A stretch of DNA of 64,000 bases, from NCBI GenBank assembly GCA_947573135.1, contig CANPDU010000004.1:1-64000 (forward strand), in the 5' to 3' direction. The notes under the pieces are model-generated. The model was not told the DNA's origin. It saw only the letters and a list, made by a program, of their open reading frames with translations, and did not search any database. The translations under genes were made by a program, and so were the position numbers. The DNA is from an uncultured Bacteroidales bacterium. Its GTDB lineage: Bacteria; Bacteroidota; Bacteroidia; Bacteroidales; Muribaculaceae. This document shows, piece after piece, positions 51,873-61,596 of the stretch; positions within the stretch are counted from its first letter, which is position 1; every line of letters begins with the position of its first letter.

Positions 51873-53075
51873 TCAGTCGAAGCGTGAGAGACTCAGCAGC
51901 GACAATGTCCGTTTGTGAAGAAGCGAAATGAAATCAGCTTGGGCTTCGTTGTAATAGTTTATTTCATACAGATAGACAATCAGCGACATACGTCCGCCCT
52001 CAAATGACTTGAAAAGCAAGCTAAGATAGTCTGACTCGTCTTTCCCGTCCGGAAAAAGTGTAGCATATTCATTAGCGCGGAGAGTCAGAGCCTTGGCCTC
52101 GGCATAGTCTGACATAACGCGCCTGTTGACTGCAAGCAGAGTTTCTTCAGCAGTGAGACGTGCGGTCTCCTCTTCTGCGAGGGCTGACGCACGGCGGTGA
52201 CGGTTGGCGAAAATCGGGAGAGTGATGCCGGCCTTGATGCCGTTGAAATGGTCGCCAAGTTCAACATTATGTATATAGCCGAGCGATAGTCCCGGCAGCC
52301 AGTTTCTGGCAGCGGCTTTAGCAGTCCTTGCCGCCGCCTCTGTCAGATAAGTTCCGGCTATGACTGCCGGGTCGTGGGTGGCATGGCGTGCGGCATAGTA
52401 GTCTTCGGTCTGAAGTACTATGTTCGGAAATTCATTCAATGAATCAAGACTGACATAACGTCCTCCGTTAAGACTGATGATCTCAGATCTGAGATTATCA
52501 ACCAGACTGCGGGCTGCATCCGTTCGGGCAAGAGCTCTCACGCGTTCGAACTCTGCTTTACGGAAATCAATTATTGTAGCTTCGCCGCTGTCAAATGATC
52601 GGGATGTTTTTAGCGCTATTTCTGAAAGATTGTCACTGATTGTCTGAGCCAGACGCAGCTGCTTGCGGGCGGCTATATAGTCGACAAGTGTACTGCTTAC
52701 GCGCAAACGCATATCTGACTCGTCGGCAAGATATAGCAGCCTGTATGCCGTTACTTGAGCTTCCGTGGCTTTGGACCGAATATGATAGACTCCCGGCCAG
52801 TCAAATGACTGACTTATTGATATCGACCATTTGTTCCCGCCGACTGACGGGCTCCCCCATTGGTGCTCGAATTCGACTTCGGGATCCTGAAGATTGTTTT
52901 CGGCCCGCAGATTGAGAGACTCTGCTTCGGCCTTGGCGCGGCTTGCGGCGAGTGTCGGATTGTTGGAGAGAATTTCCGTAACAGCGGTTTCGAAGACTGA
53001 GTTGGTATCGGCTAAGGCTATACACGGACTTAAAGCCACAGCTGACAGATACATATATATGACCTTACGTTTCAT
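51873..53075 (-). CDS. TolC-family outer-membrane channel of a metal efflux system (CusC/CzcC-like)
   Basis: 400 residues with a signal peptide (YMYLSAVALSPCIALA). Two OEP repeats follow, with the CzcC-like start NNPTLAASRAKAEAESLNLRAENNL, QDPEVEFEHQWG and the second-repeat EEETARLTAEETLL region. There is no lipobox. It is last of three genes after the adaptor and the RND pump and overlaps the pump stop by 4 bases (ATGA). Confidence 0.88.
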   Translation of the reverse strand: MKRKVIYMYLSAVALSPCIALADTNSVFETAVTEILSNNPTLAASRAKAEAESLNLRAENNLQDPEVEFEHQWGSPSVGGNKWSISISQSFDWPGVYHIRSKATEAQVTAYRLLYLADESDMRLRVSSTLVDYIAARKQLRLAQTISDNLSEIALKTSRSFDSGEATIIDFRKAEFERVRALARTDAARSLVDNLRSEIISLNGGRYVSLDSLNEFPNIVLQTEDYYAARHATHDPAVIAGTYLTEAAARTAKAAARNWLPGLSLGYIHNVELGDHFNGIKAGITLPIFANRHRRASALAEEETARLTAEETLLAVNRRVMSDYAEAKALTLRANEYATLFPDGKDESDYLSLLFKSFEGGRMSLIVYLYEINYYNEAQADFISLLHKRTLSLLSLSRFD

Positions 53076-56000
53076 TTTTTACGGTTTAAGAGATAATATA
53101 TGGCCGGGACAACGTACATGTTGAGCACTGTTGATGAAATAAGACCTCCCAGGATGACGATAGCCATAGGCGACTGTATCTCGTTGCCTGGTTTATCGCC
53201 TCCAAGAGCAAGCGGTATGAGCGCGAGAGCCGAGGTCAGAGCGGTCATGACTATGGGCAGCAACCGGTCGGTTGATCCATGGACGACTCTGCGGGTAAGA
53301 TTCTCGCCGTCGGAAGCCAGATGGTTATAGCGTGTCATCAGCAGCATGCCGTTGCGGGTAGAAATGCCCATGAGTGATATGAAACCAATGATGGCCGGAA
53401 TGTTCAGTTCGCCGGAAGTCAGTCTGAGAATTATGATGCCGCCGATAAGTGCGAGAGGCATATTGATCAGTATTACGAGCGATTGCGCAATGTTTTTGAA
53501 TTCGCCGTATAGCAACATGAAAATCAGGGCCAGTGAGCAGAGCGACATCCACATCAGCGTCGATGAGGCTGCGGCTTCGCTCTCGAATTGTCCCCCATAT
53601 GAGATATAGTAATCCTGAGGTAACTGAATTTCTTTGTCTATGCGGTCGCGGATGTCATTGACTGCACTTCGCAGATCACGGCCGTCGACGTTGGCCGAAA
53701 TTATGATGCGCCGTTTGACATTCTCACGGTTGATGGTGTTCGGGCCTGTGGCTGAGCGAATATCGGCAATAGTGCTGAATGGAATCTTGCCTTTTGATGA
53801 GTCGATGGACATTTCCGACAGACTTTCTATCGTATTGCGTGACGAAGGGTCAAGTATGACCGTGAGATCATACGGTTGACCGTCTTCATATACCTGTGAC
53901 ACGGATTTACCGCCGATTGCGACAGAAACGATTTTGTTGAAATCAGACATCTTTACTCCATATGCCGCCATCAGTTCGCGTTTGGGAGTGATTATTAGTT
54001 CGGGGCGTTCTACCTGTTGTTCGATATTGGCATCTACAATGCCCGGAACAGATGAGATAATCGACTTGATATTGTTGCCTATTGAAAACAGACGGTTGAG
54101 ATCATCGCCAAAGAGTTTTATTGCGATCTGGGCTTCGGTGCCTGACATCATGGCGTCAATACGGTGGGAAATCGGTTGCCCGATTTCGACATTGACACCG
54201 GGAAGCTCTCCGAGCTTTGAACGCAGTTCTCTTAACACTTCTTCGCGCGAACGAGACCGCAGTGTGTAAGGCGCTTCTATTTCCGATGCGTTCACACCCT
54301 GAGAATGTTCGTCAAGTTCGGCACGGCCGGTTTTTCGTGCTACGGTGTTGACCTCCGGGATTGACATTATAATGCGTTCGGCCTCACGGCCTATTTTGTC
54401 GCTCTCTTCAAGCGATACGCCCGGTAGAGTAGAAACATTGATGGTAAATGAACCTTCGTTAAAGCTCGGTAAAAAGCTTCGGCCGAGAGTAAAAAGCAAA
54501 GCGATCGATACAACAAGTAGCGTGGTTGTGATTCCTATTATAATGTAAGGCTTTTTCAACGATGCTGTCAGAGATACATTATAGACTGATTTTAATTTGC
54601 GTGAGAGCCACGGATCGCGGTCCATATCTTGTGACTGTCTGCCTGTAGTCAGCAGGAAGCTGCAGAGTACTGGGGTCACAGTAAGAGCGACGATTGTGGA
54701 TGCGAGCAGCGCTACAATGAACGATACACCAAGAGGGATAAGCATACGGCCTTCTATACCGGTAAGAAAAAATAGAGGCAAAAAACTTGCTATGATGATA
54801 AGCGATGAATTGAAAATCGGCATTCTGACTTCGGCCGAGGCGTGATATACCACCTCTTTAGACGGCAGTTGGCGCTCTGCGGGAAGGGCGGCATTTGCAC
54901 GCAGGCGCTTATACACGTTTTCGACATCAACGATGGCATCGTCGACCAGTGATCCTATGGCTATAGCTATGCCGCCGAGGCTCATTGTGTTGATGGTATA
55001 ACCCAAGAAATGGAGTATAAGAACGGTGACAATGATCGACAATGGCAGTGCAACGACGGAAATAATCGTTGTCCGCAGATTCATAAGGAAGAAGAAGAGG
55101 ACTATTATTACGAATAAAGCGCCTTCGAGCAGGGCTTTCTGCAAGTTGTTGATGGAATTATCAATAAAATCACTTTGACGGAATATATCGGTTGAGATGA
55201 CAATGTCACGGGGTATTGATTTACTGATTTCGGCAAGTTCGCGGTCGATGCGTTCGGTCAGATTGATTGTGCCTTCGGCCGGTTGCTTCGTAACAGTTAT
55301 GATCACAGCTGGCGATGCCTCGACCGAGGCGAGACCTATCTGCGGACGAGCCGCGCCGATCTCTACGGCTGCCAGATCTCCTACGGTGACTATGCCTTGC
55401 TCGTCGCTGCGCACTACAGCTGCCGCTATTTCTGCCGGATCGGTAGTGTTTACATTTCCTTTTATGATGTATTCGTTGCCGTATTCATATACCACTCCTC
55501 CGGAAGCGTTGTCGTTGATAGCCTCGACACTTTCGAGCAATTCTGATAACGTTATATCGAAATATTTCATCTTCTCGGGCAGCAGTCTGATCTGATACTC
55601 CTTAGCATCACCGCCTATTACAGACACTTGCGAGACGCCGCCCATGGCCAGCAGACGCGGACGAATAAGCCGTTCGGCGATTGAGCGGAGATCGAGAAGC
55701 GAGGTCGTGTCGGCTGTCAGACCTATTATCATCATTTCGCCAAGGATAGAGGATTGAGGCCCGAGAACCGGAGTATTGACTGATGACGGCAGTTGTTCTG
55801 ACAGAGAGGCAAGTCGTTCGTTTACTATCTGGCGTGCGCGGTAGATATCTGTGCCCCAGTCGAATTCAACCCACACGGTAGAAAAACCTGCCGAAGAGGC
55901 AGAACGGACACGGCGTACGCCTGTCGATCCGTTGACTGCGGTTTCTATAGGATATGTCACAATTGTTTCGACATCTTCAGGAGTGAATCCCGGAGCCTCA

Positions 56001-56152
56001 GTCATGACGACAACTGTCGGTGCATTAAGGTCTGGAAATATATCGACATCGGTGCGAAGCAGCGTAATCGTGCCGGCAACAAGAATTACCGCAGAAATGA
56101 TCAGGACGGTGAGTCTGTTGTCAAGCGAAAAATGAATTATTTTGTTAAGCAT
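53072..56152 (-). CDS. Heavy-metal RND efflux pump, CusA/CzcA family
   Basis: A 1,026-residue proton-driven pump. The TM4 region GGIAIAIGSLVDDAIVDVEN keeps the HME-class AIG...VD..IV.VEN layout. Periplasmic porter stretches such as DVFPDLNAPTVVVMTEAPG and GQPISHRIDAMMSGTEAQ are typical of metal pumps rather than drug pumps. The methionines near ...DAMMSG are compatible with a Cu/Ag (CusA-like) path, but the metal cannot be fixed from sequence alone. It lies between adaptor and channel genes; gaps are 14 bp upstream and a 4-base overlap downstream. Confidence 0.92.
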   Translation of the reverse strand: MLNKIIHFSLDNRLTVLIISAVILVAGTITLLRTDVDIFPDLNAPTVVVMTEAPGFTPEDVETIVTYPIETAVNGSTGVRRVRSASSAGFSTVWVEFDWGTDIYRARQIVNERLASLSEQLPSSVNTPVLGPQSSILGEMMIIGLTADTTSLLDLRSIAERLIRPRLLAMGGVSQVSVIGGDAKEYQIRLLPEKMKYFDITLSELLESVEAINDNASGGVVYEYGNEYIIKGNVNTTDPAEIAAAVVRSDEQGIVTVGDLAAVEIGAARPQIGLASVEASPAVIITVTKQPAEGTINLTERIDRELAEISKSIPRDIVISTDIFRQSDFIDNSINNLQKALLEGALFVIIVLFFFLMNLRTTIISVVALPLSIIVTVLILHFLGYTINTMSLGGIAIAIGSLVDDAIVDVENVYKRLRANAALPAERQLPSKEVVYHASAEVRMPIFNSSLIIIASFLPLFFLTGIEGRMLIPLGVSFIVALLASTIVALTVTPVLCSFLLTTGRQSQDMDRDPWLSRKLKSVYNVSLTASLKKPYIIIGITTTLLVVSIALLFTLGRSFLPSFNEGSFTINVSTLPGVSLEESDKIGREAERIIMSIPEVNTVARKTGRAELDEHSQGVNASEIEAPYTLRSRSREEVLRELRSKLGELPGVNVEIGQPISHRIDAMMSGTEAQIAIKLFGDDLNRLFSIGNNIKSIISSVPGIVDANIEQQVERPELIITPKRELMAAYGVKMSDFNKIVSVAIGGKSVSQVYEDGQPYDLTVILDPSSRNTIESLSEMSIDSSKGKIPFSTIADIRSATGPNTINRENVKRRIIISANVDGRDLRSAVNDIRDRIDKEIQLPQDYYISYGGQFESEAAASSTLMWMSLCSLALIFMLLYGEFKNIAQSLVILINMPLALIGGIIILRLTSGELNIPAIIGFISLMGISTRNGMLLMTRYNHLASDGENLTRRVVHGSTDRLLPIVMTALTSALALIPLALGGDKPGNEIQSPMAIVILGGLISSTVLNMYVVPAIYYLLNRKK

Positions 56153-56166
56153 GGCGCAACAATCGA

Positions 56167-57342
56167 TTAGTGGTTGTGACTATGTCCTTCAGGAACTGTT
56201 CCGCTCGCCTCGGCGATACGCACTGTTGTGGTGCCGGTGACTACGACATTATCGCCGGGTTTAAGGCCCGATCTGATTTCGACGCGTTCACCGTTGTTGC
56301 GGCCTGTATTAACAAGCACTTTACGGTAGCATTCGTCATCAAGTCTGACAAATACATAGAACTGTCCCTGTTGTTCTGACAATGCCGTCAGCGGAACAGA
56401 GATAAGGTCTGACGAATTATCAGAGCGCAGGTAGACGTCAACACCTGATCCGGGAATAAAATCTCCGTTGTTGTCAAAAGAAAAATAGACAGGGATATAT
56501 CCGGGCGAAGTTGCCGCTGCGTTGGCTGCCGATGCAGTCCGCTTTCCGCCCGTTTCACTTAGAGTGACGGTTTTTGTGGAATAGGGCAGACTGACGACGG
56601 CGTCGTTGAAAGACGCGATGCGGTTGTAATAGCGTTGAGGAACGTCAGCGCGCAATGTCAGTTTTGATGACGATGATACGGATGCTATCAGTGTTCCGAC
56701 TTCAACATACTGACCCTGATTGGCGTCGATCGAGGTGATTATTCCGGATATCGGCGACTTGATTGTTCCGGCTGATGCCGATGCACTGTAACCGGCTTTA
56801 GCTTCTTCATAGTCACGTAATGCTGCATTATATTCTGAAGCGGTCACAAGTCTGTCCTCGTAAAGGGGACGGATACGGTTCAGTTCGCGTGTGGCGGCAT
56901 CAAGAGCTGCTTTGTCCGCCATGTTTGGGTCTCCTCCCGTTACTCCTGAAGCTGAGACTCGTGCAATAGCCGATCCTGCTCTGACAGGTGAACCCGGTTC
57001 GATGTCTTTATTGAAACTAATGATGCCAGATGTCGGCGCTACAAGAACTGCGGCGTCGGTCGGCGATGACAATATTTCGCCTGAAACTTTCAGCGCATCA
57101 TAGAAAGGAGAAATACTTGCGGTCTCTGTTGTTACGCCAAACCGCTCGGCCATTGCCGGACTGAGAGTGATCTCATCATCTGAGCCGGCTTTGTGTTCAC
57201 CGTCATGCTCTTCTGACTCATGATCGTGGGCTTCATGTTCATGATCGTGGTTATGTGACAGTTCGTCATTGTGATTCGATCCACACGCTGAAAAATACAG
57301 ACAGAGTGTCGCAGATATTATTAATAAATATAGTTTTGTCAT
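56167..57342 (-). CDS. Heavy-metal RND adaptor lipoprotein with His-rich N-terminus (CusB/CzcB-like)
   Basis: 391 residues. Lipobox SAC at Cys20 is followed by a strongly His/Glu/Asp-rich segment (about 23-53, with HNHDHEHEAHDHESEEHD) and the C-terminus ends PEGHSHNH. Between them are the lipoyl, alpha-hairpin and beta-barrel parts of a CzcB/CusB adaptor, with ILSSPTDAAVLVAPTSGIIS and GTIKSPISGIITS. His-rich ends on CzcB-type adaptors are thought to bind metal in the periplasm. It is the first gene of the efflux operon. Confidence 0.9.
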   Translation of the reverse strand: MTKLYLLIISATLCLYFSACGSNHNDELSHNHDHEHEAHDHESEEHDGEHKAGSDDEITLSPAMAERFGVTTETASISPFYDALKVSGEILSSPTDAAVLVAPTSGIISFNKDIEPGSPVRAGSAIARVSASGVTGGDPNMADKAALDAATRELNRIRPLYEDRLVTASEYNAALRDYEEAKAGYSASASAGTIKSPISGIITSIDANQGQYVEVGTLIASVSSSSKLTLRADVPQRYYNRIASFNDAVVSLPYSTKTVTLSETGGKRTASAANAAATSPGYIPVYFSFDNNGDFIPGSGVDVYLRSDNSSDLISVPLTALSEQQGQFYVFVRLDDECYRKVLVNTGRNNGERVEIRSGLKPGDNVVVTGTTTVRIAEASGTVPEGHSHNH

Positions 57343-57442
57343 GATTAATTACCGTATATATAAATTAACAGGCAACAGACGACCATGTTTTCGTTGATCG
57401 TCAATAAATTATTACATATAGAATTTAAAGGGCTGTCGCGGT

Positions 57443-57865
57443 TCAGGCCATAGGAGGCCCACGGTGCTTGAGGACGATAAGATTGCCTTTGCTCAGAGCC
57501 TGAATATAGCCGGTCTCAGACGATATGTTGCAGTCGCGGTTTACATCATCGTACGCAAGCGGCGAACATAAGTCGCAATGCTGATGGCAACACGACAAAG
57601 GTGTATCAAGATGTTGTGTATCGGTAATTATAAATGAATCGAGATGCAACGGGCAGGACTTTTCAGAATCATCAGATCCTTGTATCGGATCATGCCCGGA
57701 ACATGCGTTGTTATCATGGATGTGGCTGCGTGTCGTTTCTGAATGATCGTGAGTGCAGAAACATACTTTCGTTCCATCAAGATGATGATGAAAACGGGTG
57801 ACTCCTCCGAAGAAAATCAGCAGAACGACGAAAGAAGTGAGAAATATTTTTATATACTTCAGCAT
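57443..57865 (-). CDS. His/Cys-rich membrane-anchored protein linked to metal efflux
   Basis: I take the ATG at 57865 (140 residues), because a -7 box at 57872-57879 places the start there. An N-terminal hydrophobic helix (YIKIFLTSFVVLLIFFGG) is followed by a segment packed with His and Cys: HHHLDGTKVCFCTHDHSE, then more His/Cys pairs and SCCHQHCDLC. It fits a Bacteroidetes family of small periplasmic proteins found next to CusCBA/CzcCBA genes. Metal binding is inferred from composition; the exact family name is not certain. Confidence 0.75.
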   Translation of the reverse strand: MLKYIKIFLTSFVVLLIFFGGVTRFHHHLDGTKVCFCTHDHSETTRSHIHDNNACSGHDPIQGSDDSEKSCPLHLDSFIITDTQHLDTPLSCCHQHCDLCSPLAYDDVNRDCNISSETGYIQALSKGNLIVLKHRGPPMA

Positions 57866-57871
57866 GTTATC

Positions 57872-57940
57872 GCAAAGATACAAAAAATATGAATATGAAA
57901 CACAAGACGAATGTGCATTCGAAAAAAATATGTAGATTTG
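57872..57940. promoter_or_regulatory. Back-to-back -7 boxes between the His/Cys gene and ftsE
   Basis: TATCTTTG on the minus strand at 57872-57879 serves the His/Cys gene 7 bases before its ATG. TAGATTTG on the plus strand at 57933-57940 serves the FtsE-like gene 12 bases before the first likely ATG. Both are exact TAnnTTTG matches, and the resulting leaders are extremely short. Confidence 0.55.
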
Positions 57941-57951
57941 CAAAAAGAAAA

Positions 57952-58620
57952 ATGGAACAGATGTCGATAATAGAATATAAAGGTGTCGAGATACTGCGGA
58001 AAGAACACGTAGTACTCAAAGATGTCAGCTTTAAAGTAGAACCGGGTGAACTTGTGTATCTGATCGGCAAGGTCGGCAGCGGTAAAAGTTCGCTGATCAA
58101 ATCACTCTATGGCGAAGTGCCGCTCAAAATCGGTGATGCCAGAATCTTCGATTATGATCTGCTGAGTCTGAAACGCAAGCAGATACCTTACCTGCGCCGT
58201 AAGATTGGTATTGTATTTCAGGATTTTCAGCTGTTGACAGACCGGAATGTATATGCTAATCTTGAGTTCGTGCTTGACGCTACCGGATGGAAAGACCGTG
58301 CAGCCAAAGAGCAGCGTATCGAAGAAGTTCTCAAAGAAGTAGGCATGACAAACAAGTCATATAAGATGCCTCATGAACTATCGGGCGGCGAGCAGCAGCG
58401 CATCGTTATCGCACGAGCTCTGCTGAACCGACCGGAGCTGATAATCGCAGATGAACCGACCGGAAATCTTGATCCGGAAACCGGAGAGCAGATAATCAAC
58501 AAACTTTATTCTATCGCTAAAGCGGGAACGGCTGTGATAATAGCGACTCATAATCTCACGATGCTCGAACGTTTTCCCGGAAGAGTTATGCGTTGCGAAG
58601 GAAAACAACTGATCAATTGA
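57952..58620 (+). CDS. ftsE: FtsE-like ABC transporter ATP-binding protein
   Basis: 222 residues from the ATG at 57952 (57961 is equally possible). The longer frame from 57889 would start upstream of the -7 box. Walker A is [10 protein letters not shown], the Q-loop FQDFQLL, the signature [17 protein letters not shown] and Walker [12 protein letters not shown]. FtsE partners FtsX in the division complex that activates peptidoglycan hydrolases; ftsX is not seen nearby, which is usual in Bacteroidetes. The ABC-F gene starts 1 bp after its stop. Confidence 0.88.
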   Translation: MEQMSIIEYKGVEILRKEHVVLKDVSFKVEPGELVYLIGKVGSGKSSLIKSLYGEVPLKIGDARIFDYDLLSLKRKQIPYLRRKIGIVFQDFQLLTDRNVYANLEFVLDATGWKDRAAKEQRIEEVLKEVGMTNKSYKMPHELSGGEQQRIVIARALLNRPELIIADEPTGNLDPETGEQIINKLYSIAKAGTAVIIATHNLTMLERFPGRVMRCEGKQLIN

Positions 58621-58621
58621 T

Positions 58622-60475
58622 ATGGGTGTACTTCTGCAGGTAGACGAACTGACCAAGAGCGTCGGAGACCGTATGCTCTTTGAGAATGTGACATTTGGAA
58701 TTAACGAAGGTGATAAAATCGGTATCGTTGCCAAGAACGGCACCGGTAAAACAACGTTGTTGAATATCATTGCCGGAAACGATACTCCCGACAGCGGCAG
58801 TGTGACGTTCAGGACAGATGTAAAGATGTGTTATCTCAGTCAGCTGCCTGAACTGAAGCCGGGCGCTACAATCATTGAGGCATGTCTTGACGGCGGCGGC
58901 CCGGTTGCCGATGCAGTGGCAAAATATGAATCTGTTGTCCTCGGAGGAGACACTGAGGCGATTAATGAATCTATCCATGAGATGGATTCGCTTGGCGCCT
59001 GGGACTATGAAGACCGGGTCAAACAGATGCTGACACAGCTTAATCTCGGCGATGTCAGCGCTCCGGTTGACCATCTTTCGGGAGGACAGCGTAAACGCGT
59101 GGCAATTGCCAGAGCGGTGATGCAGCATCCTGATGTGATTATTCTTGACGAACCTACCAACCATCTCGATGTCGAGGTGATCGAATGGCTTGAGAACTAT
59201 CTTAAGCGTCAGAGGGTGACTCTGCTGATGGTGACGCATGACCGTTATTTCCTTGACCGGGTGTGCAACCGCATAATAGAGCTTGATGACAGGACGGCGT
59301 TTTTCTACGACGGAAATTATGATTATTATCTGCGGCGCAGAGCCGAGCGGATTGAGGCTATGAATGCCGAACATGCCCGTGTAAAGAATATTCTCCGTAA
59401 AGAACAGGAGTGGATGAGCCGTCAGCCTCAGGCTCGCGCCGGAAAGGCAAAATTCAGAATAGACCGGTTTTATGATCTTAAGGAACGATCTAAGGTAATT
59501 CATCGCGAAGATAATGTCAGGCTTGAGACAGGCGCCGGATATATCGGATCAAAAATATTTGAGGCCGAGGGGATCTCAAAAAAATTCGGAGATAAGATAA
59601 TTCTTGATGATTTCACATATACGTTCGCTCGCTACGAGAAACTCGGCATAGTCGGGCCAAACGGTGTCGGAAAGTCAACATTCATAAAGATGCTGCAGGG
59701 AATTGTCGCGCCCGACAGCGGTGAGTGGAATATAGGCGAAACGGTTCGCTTCGGTTACTATAGTCAGGAAGGCATTGATTTTGATGAGAATAAGAAAGTG
59801 ATTGATGCCGTGACGGAGATTGCGGAGGATATAGAGCAAAACGGTGTGCATGTTGCTCCGATGCAGTTTCTCCAGAAATTTCTTTTTTCCGTTCCTGACC
59901 AGCAGAAATATATTCATACACTCAGCGGAGGCGAGCGGTGCCGGCTGCAACTGGCGACTGTGATGATGCTTCAGCCCAATTTCCTGATCCTTGACGAACC
60001 GACAAATGACCTCGACATTGTGACACTCGGCATACTCGAAGAGTATCTGTCACAGTTTAAGGGTTGCGTTATCGTTATCAGTCACGACCGCTATTTCCTT
60101 GATAATGTCGTAGATCATTTGTTTGTCATGGAAGGAAATGGAGTGATAAAGGACTTCCCGGGGACTTACAGCGAATATGCCGCATGGAAAGCAGAAAGAG
60201 ACAGACAGAAACAGGGTGAAGAGCATAAGCCTGTTGAAAAGACTCAGCGCGCGTCAGACCGTAAGGAAAAACTCAGTTTTAAGGAGCGCAAGGAGTTCGA
60301 GCAGCTTGATGCTGAGATCGAAGCTTTGAATAATGAGAAAGCCGAACTTGAACGTCTTTTCAACAGTGGAGAGACTATCACTGATGTCGCTGAGAAATCA
60401 GCGCGCTACACCGAGATCAGCAATCTCCTCGATGAGAAGGAAATGCGTTGGCTCGAGCTTTCGGAAAAAGCGTAA
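58622..60475 (+). CDS. ABC-F family ATPase, Uup-like
   Basis: 617 residues with two ABC domains and no transmembrane part. Walker A motifs are KNGTGKTTLL and GPNGVGKSTF. Signatures are LSGGQRKRVAIARAVM and LSGGERCRLQLATVMM, each followed by DEPTNHLD or DEPTNDLD. The basic linker between them and a C-terminal coiled coil (about 540-615, rich in KER/EEL) match Uup/EttA-type ribosome-acting proteins. It is not obviously an antibiotic-resistance ABC-F. The last 78 bases overlap the convergent HAD gene. Confidence 0.92.
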   Translation: MGVLLQVDELTKSVGDRMLFENVTFGINEGDKIGIVAKNGTGKTTLLNIIAGNDTPDSGSVTFRTDVKMCYLSQLPELKPGATIIEACLDGGGPVADAVAKYESVVLGGDTEAINESIHEMDSLGAWDYEDRVKQMLTQLNLGDVSAPVDHLSGGQRKRVAIARAVMQHPDVIILDEPTNHLDVEVIEWLENYLKRQRVTLLMVTHDRYFLDRVCNRIIELDDRTAFFYDGNYDYYLRRRAERIEAMNAEHARVKNILRKEQEWMSRQPQARAGKAKFRIDRFYDLKERSKVIHREDNVRLETGAGYIGSKIFEAEGISKKFGDKIILDDFTYTFARYEKLGIVGPNGVGKSTFIKMLQGIVAPDSGEWNIGETVRFGYYSQEGIDFDENKKVIDAVTEIAEDIEQNGVHVAPMQFLQKFLFSVPDQQKYIHTLSGGERCRLQLATVMMLQPNFLILDEPTNDLDIVTLGILEEYLSQFKGCVIVISHDRYFLDNVVDHLFVMEGNGVIKDFPGTYSEYAAWKAERDRQKQGEEHKPVEKTQRASDRKEKLSFKERKEFEQLDAEIEALNNEKAELERLFNSGETITDVAEKSARYTEISNLLDEKEMRWLELSEKA

Positions 60476-61063
60476 GGTCTTTTTGTCCGGGTTGACAAGA
60501 ATATTGGTGCCGGCGCTGTTTGCCGCAAAAAGCGGCGCATCATCGAGATGATCTGTCACTACGGTGTGAAAACAGCAGTTAAGGTCTTCGAGCCATTCTC
60601 TGACCCGGTTGAGTTTGATTTGACCGCGACATTCCGGGTTTTCACATCCGGGTTTGAAATCTGTAGCTACGAAATCACCGCTCCAGATAGTTCTGACATA
60701 GAATTCAGGAGCCGCGGTTGCAAGCAGTATGCAATGACCTTGCCGGAGATTGTGGGATATGAGTGCGGCGACAGACGGATTGATCTTCTTTAATGCTTTT
60801 TTTTTGAATGACGAAAGTACGTCATTGTCTGTATAAAACATCGACAGAACGGCATTTTTCATTTCTGAATGAGAAATAACGCCGATTTTGCGTTTTAGCA
60901 GTACAATTGAAAGCTGTGCCAGCCTTTTGCAGTCGCCATGGGCTATGAGATGTCTGATACCGGCCAAAAGGTATATCTTCAGGGTATTGCCGTTGATGTA
61001 TGTCCCGTCCAAGTCAATGACAGTGCTTGGAGCCGGAGAATTTATTTCGAGTCGATCGACCAT
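60398..61063 (-). CDS. HAD-superfamily phosphatase (SerB-like)
   Basis: A 221-residue phosphatase with motif I VIDLDGT (nucleophile Asp), motif II LLATAAPE, a Lys-rich motif III region and motif IV TDHLDDAPL. An alpha-helical cap lies between about 25 and 85. The substrate is unknown. I chose the ATG at 61063, which overlaps the phosphoribosyltransferase by 22 bases. The last 26 codons overlap the ABC-F gene on the other strand. It is last in a cassette of PRTase, GT2 and GH10-like genes. Confidence 0.82.
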   Translation of the reverse strand: MVDRLEINSPAPSTVIDLDGTYINGNTLKIYLLAGIRHLIAHGDCKRLAQLSIVLLKRKIGVISHSEMKNAVLSMFYTDNDVLSSFKKKALKKINPSVAALISHNLRQGHCILLATAAPEFYVRTIWSGDFVATDFKPGCENPECRGQIKLNRVREWLEDLNCCFHTVVTDHLDDAPLFAANSAGTNILVNPDKKTLRFFRKLEPTHFLLIEEIADLGVAR

Positions 61064-61596
61064 GGCATCCTTACAAGTGTGGAGTTGTGATATAGATAAT
61101 AGTCCGGCATTCTCACCGGTTTGTCTGCGGTTACGGTTAGAGCGGCACATCTGAATGTTACGGCCGGATAACGACGGCTTAATTTATCATATACTGCTGA
61201 TAGAGTAGCGCCGCTGTCAACCGCGTCATCAACGATCAGCACACAGAAGGCAGCCGGATCTAATACTGGAAGAATAATCTCAGTCCCTGCCATGTGTCCC
61301 GACTTTTTGACGAGTCTTCCGGCGTCCCATATGCGGAGACGGTCGCGCATCGCCAGAGGAAGGAATTTCAGGACGCGTGCGGCCGCTTTTTTAGGGCTTG
61401 GCCTGTACGGTCGTTTGAGCGAAACTGCATAATGCGGCATGTCAGGCCATCCGTGTTGCTGAATGTAATCGCCTCCTCGCGGAATAGAAATAACAACATC
61501 AGGCGTGAAACCGGCTGCCTCGACCGATTCGCGAAGTTCACGACAAGCATTGTCGAACGCCGTCCAGTCTAATGTAAGTATGCGGAAATCAGCCAT
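61042..61596 (-). CDS. Phosphoribosyltransferase family protein
   Basis: 184 residues with the PRPP-binding motif VLIVDDAVDSGATL and an upstream flexible loop with PDVVISIPRGGDYI. The start is the ATG at 61596, which overlaps the glycosyltransferase gene by 28 bases. Some relatives are only PRPP-binding or ComF-like; the ring acceptor cannot be read. The context (glycosyltransferase and phosphatase) hints at sugar-phosphate rather than purine chemistry. Confidence 0.82.
   Translation of the reverse strand: MADFRILTLDWTAFDNACRELRESVEAAGFTPDVVISIPRGGDYIQQHGWPDMPHYAVSLKRPYRPSPKKAAARVLKFLPLAMRDRLRIWDAGRLVKKSGHMAGTEIILPVLDPAAFCVLIVDDAVDSGATLSAVYDKLSRRYPAVTFRCAALTVTADKPVRMPDYYLYHNSTLVRMPWSIDSK

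Noticed and set aside
57343..57442. Possible terminator hairpin between the His/Cys gene and the efflux adaptor gene
   Set aside because: Only about 6 bp (GACGAT/GTCGTC) pair, with a long loop and no T-run.
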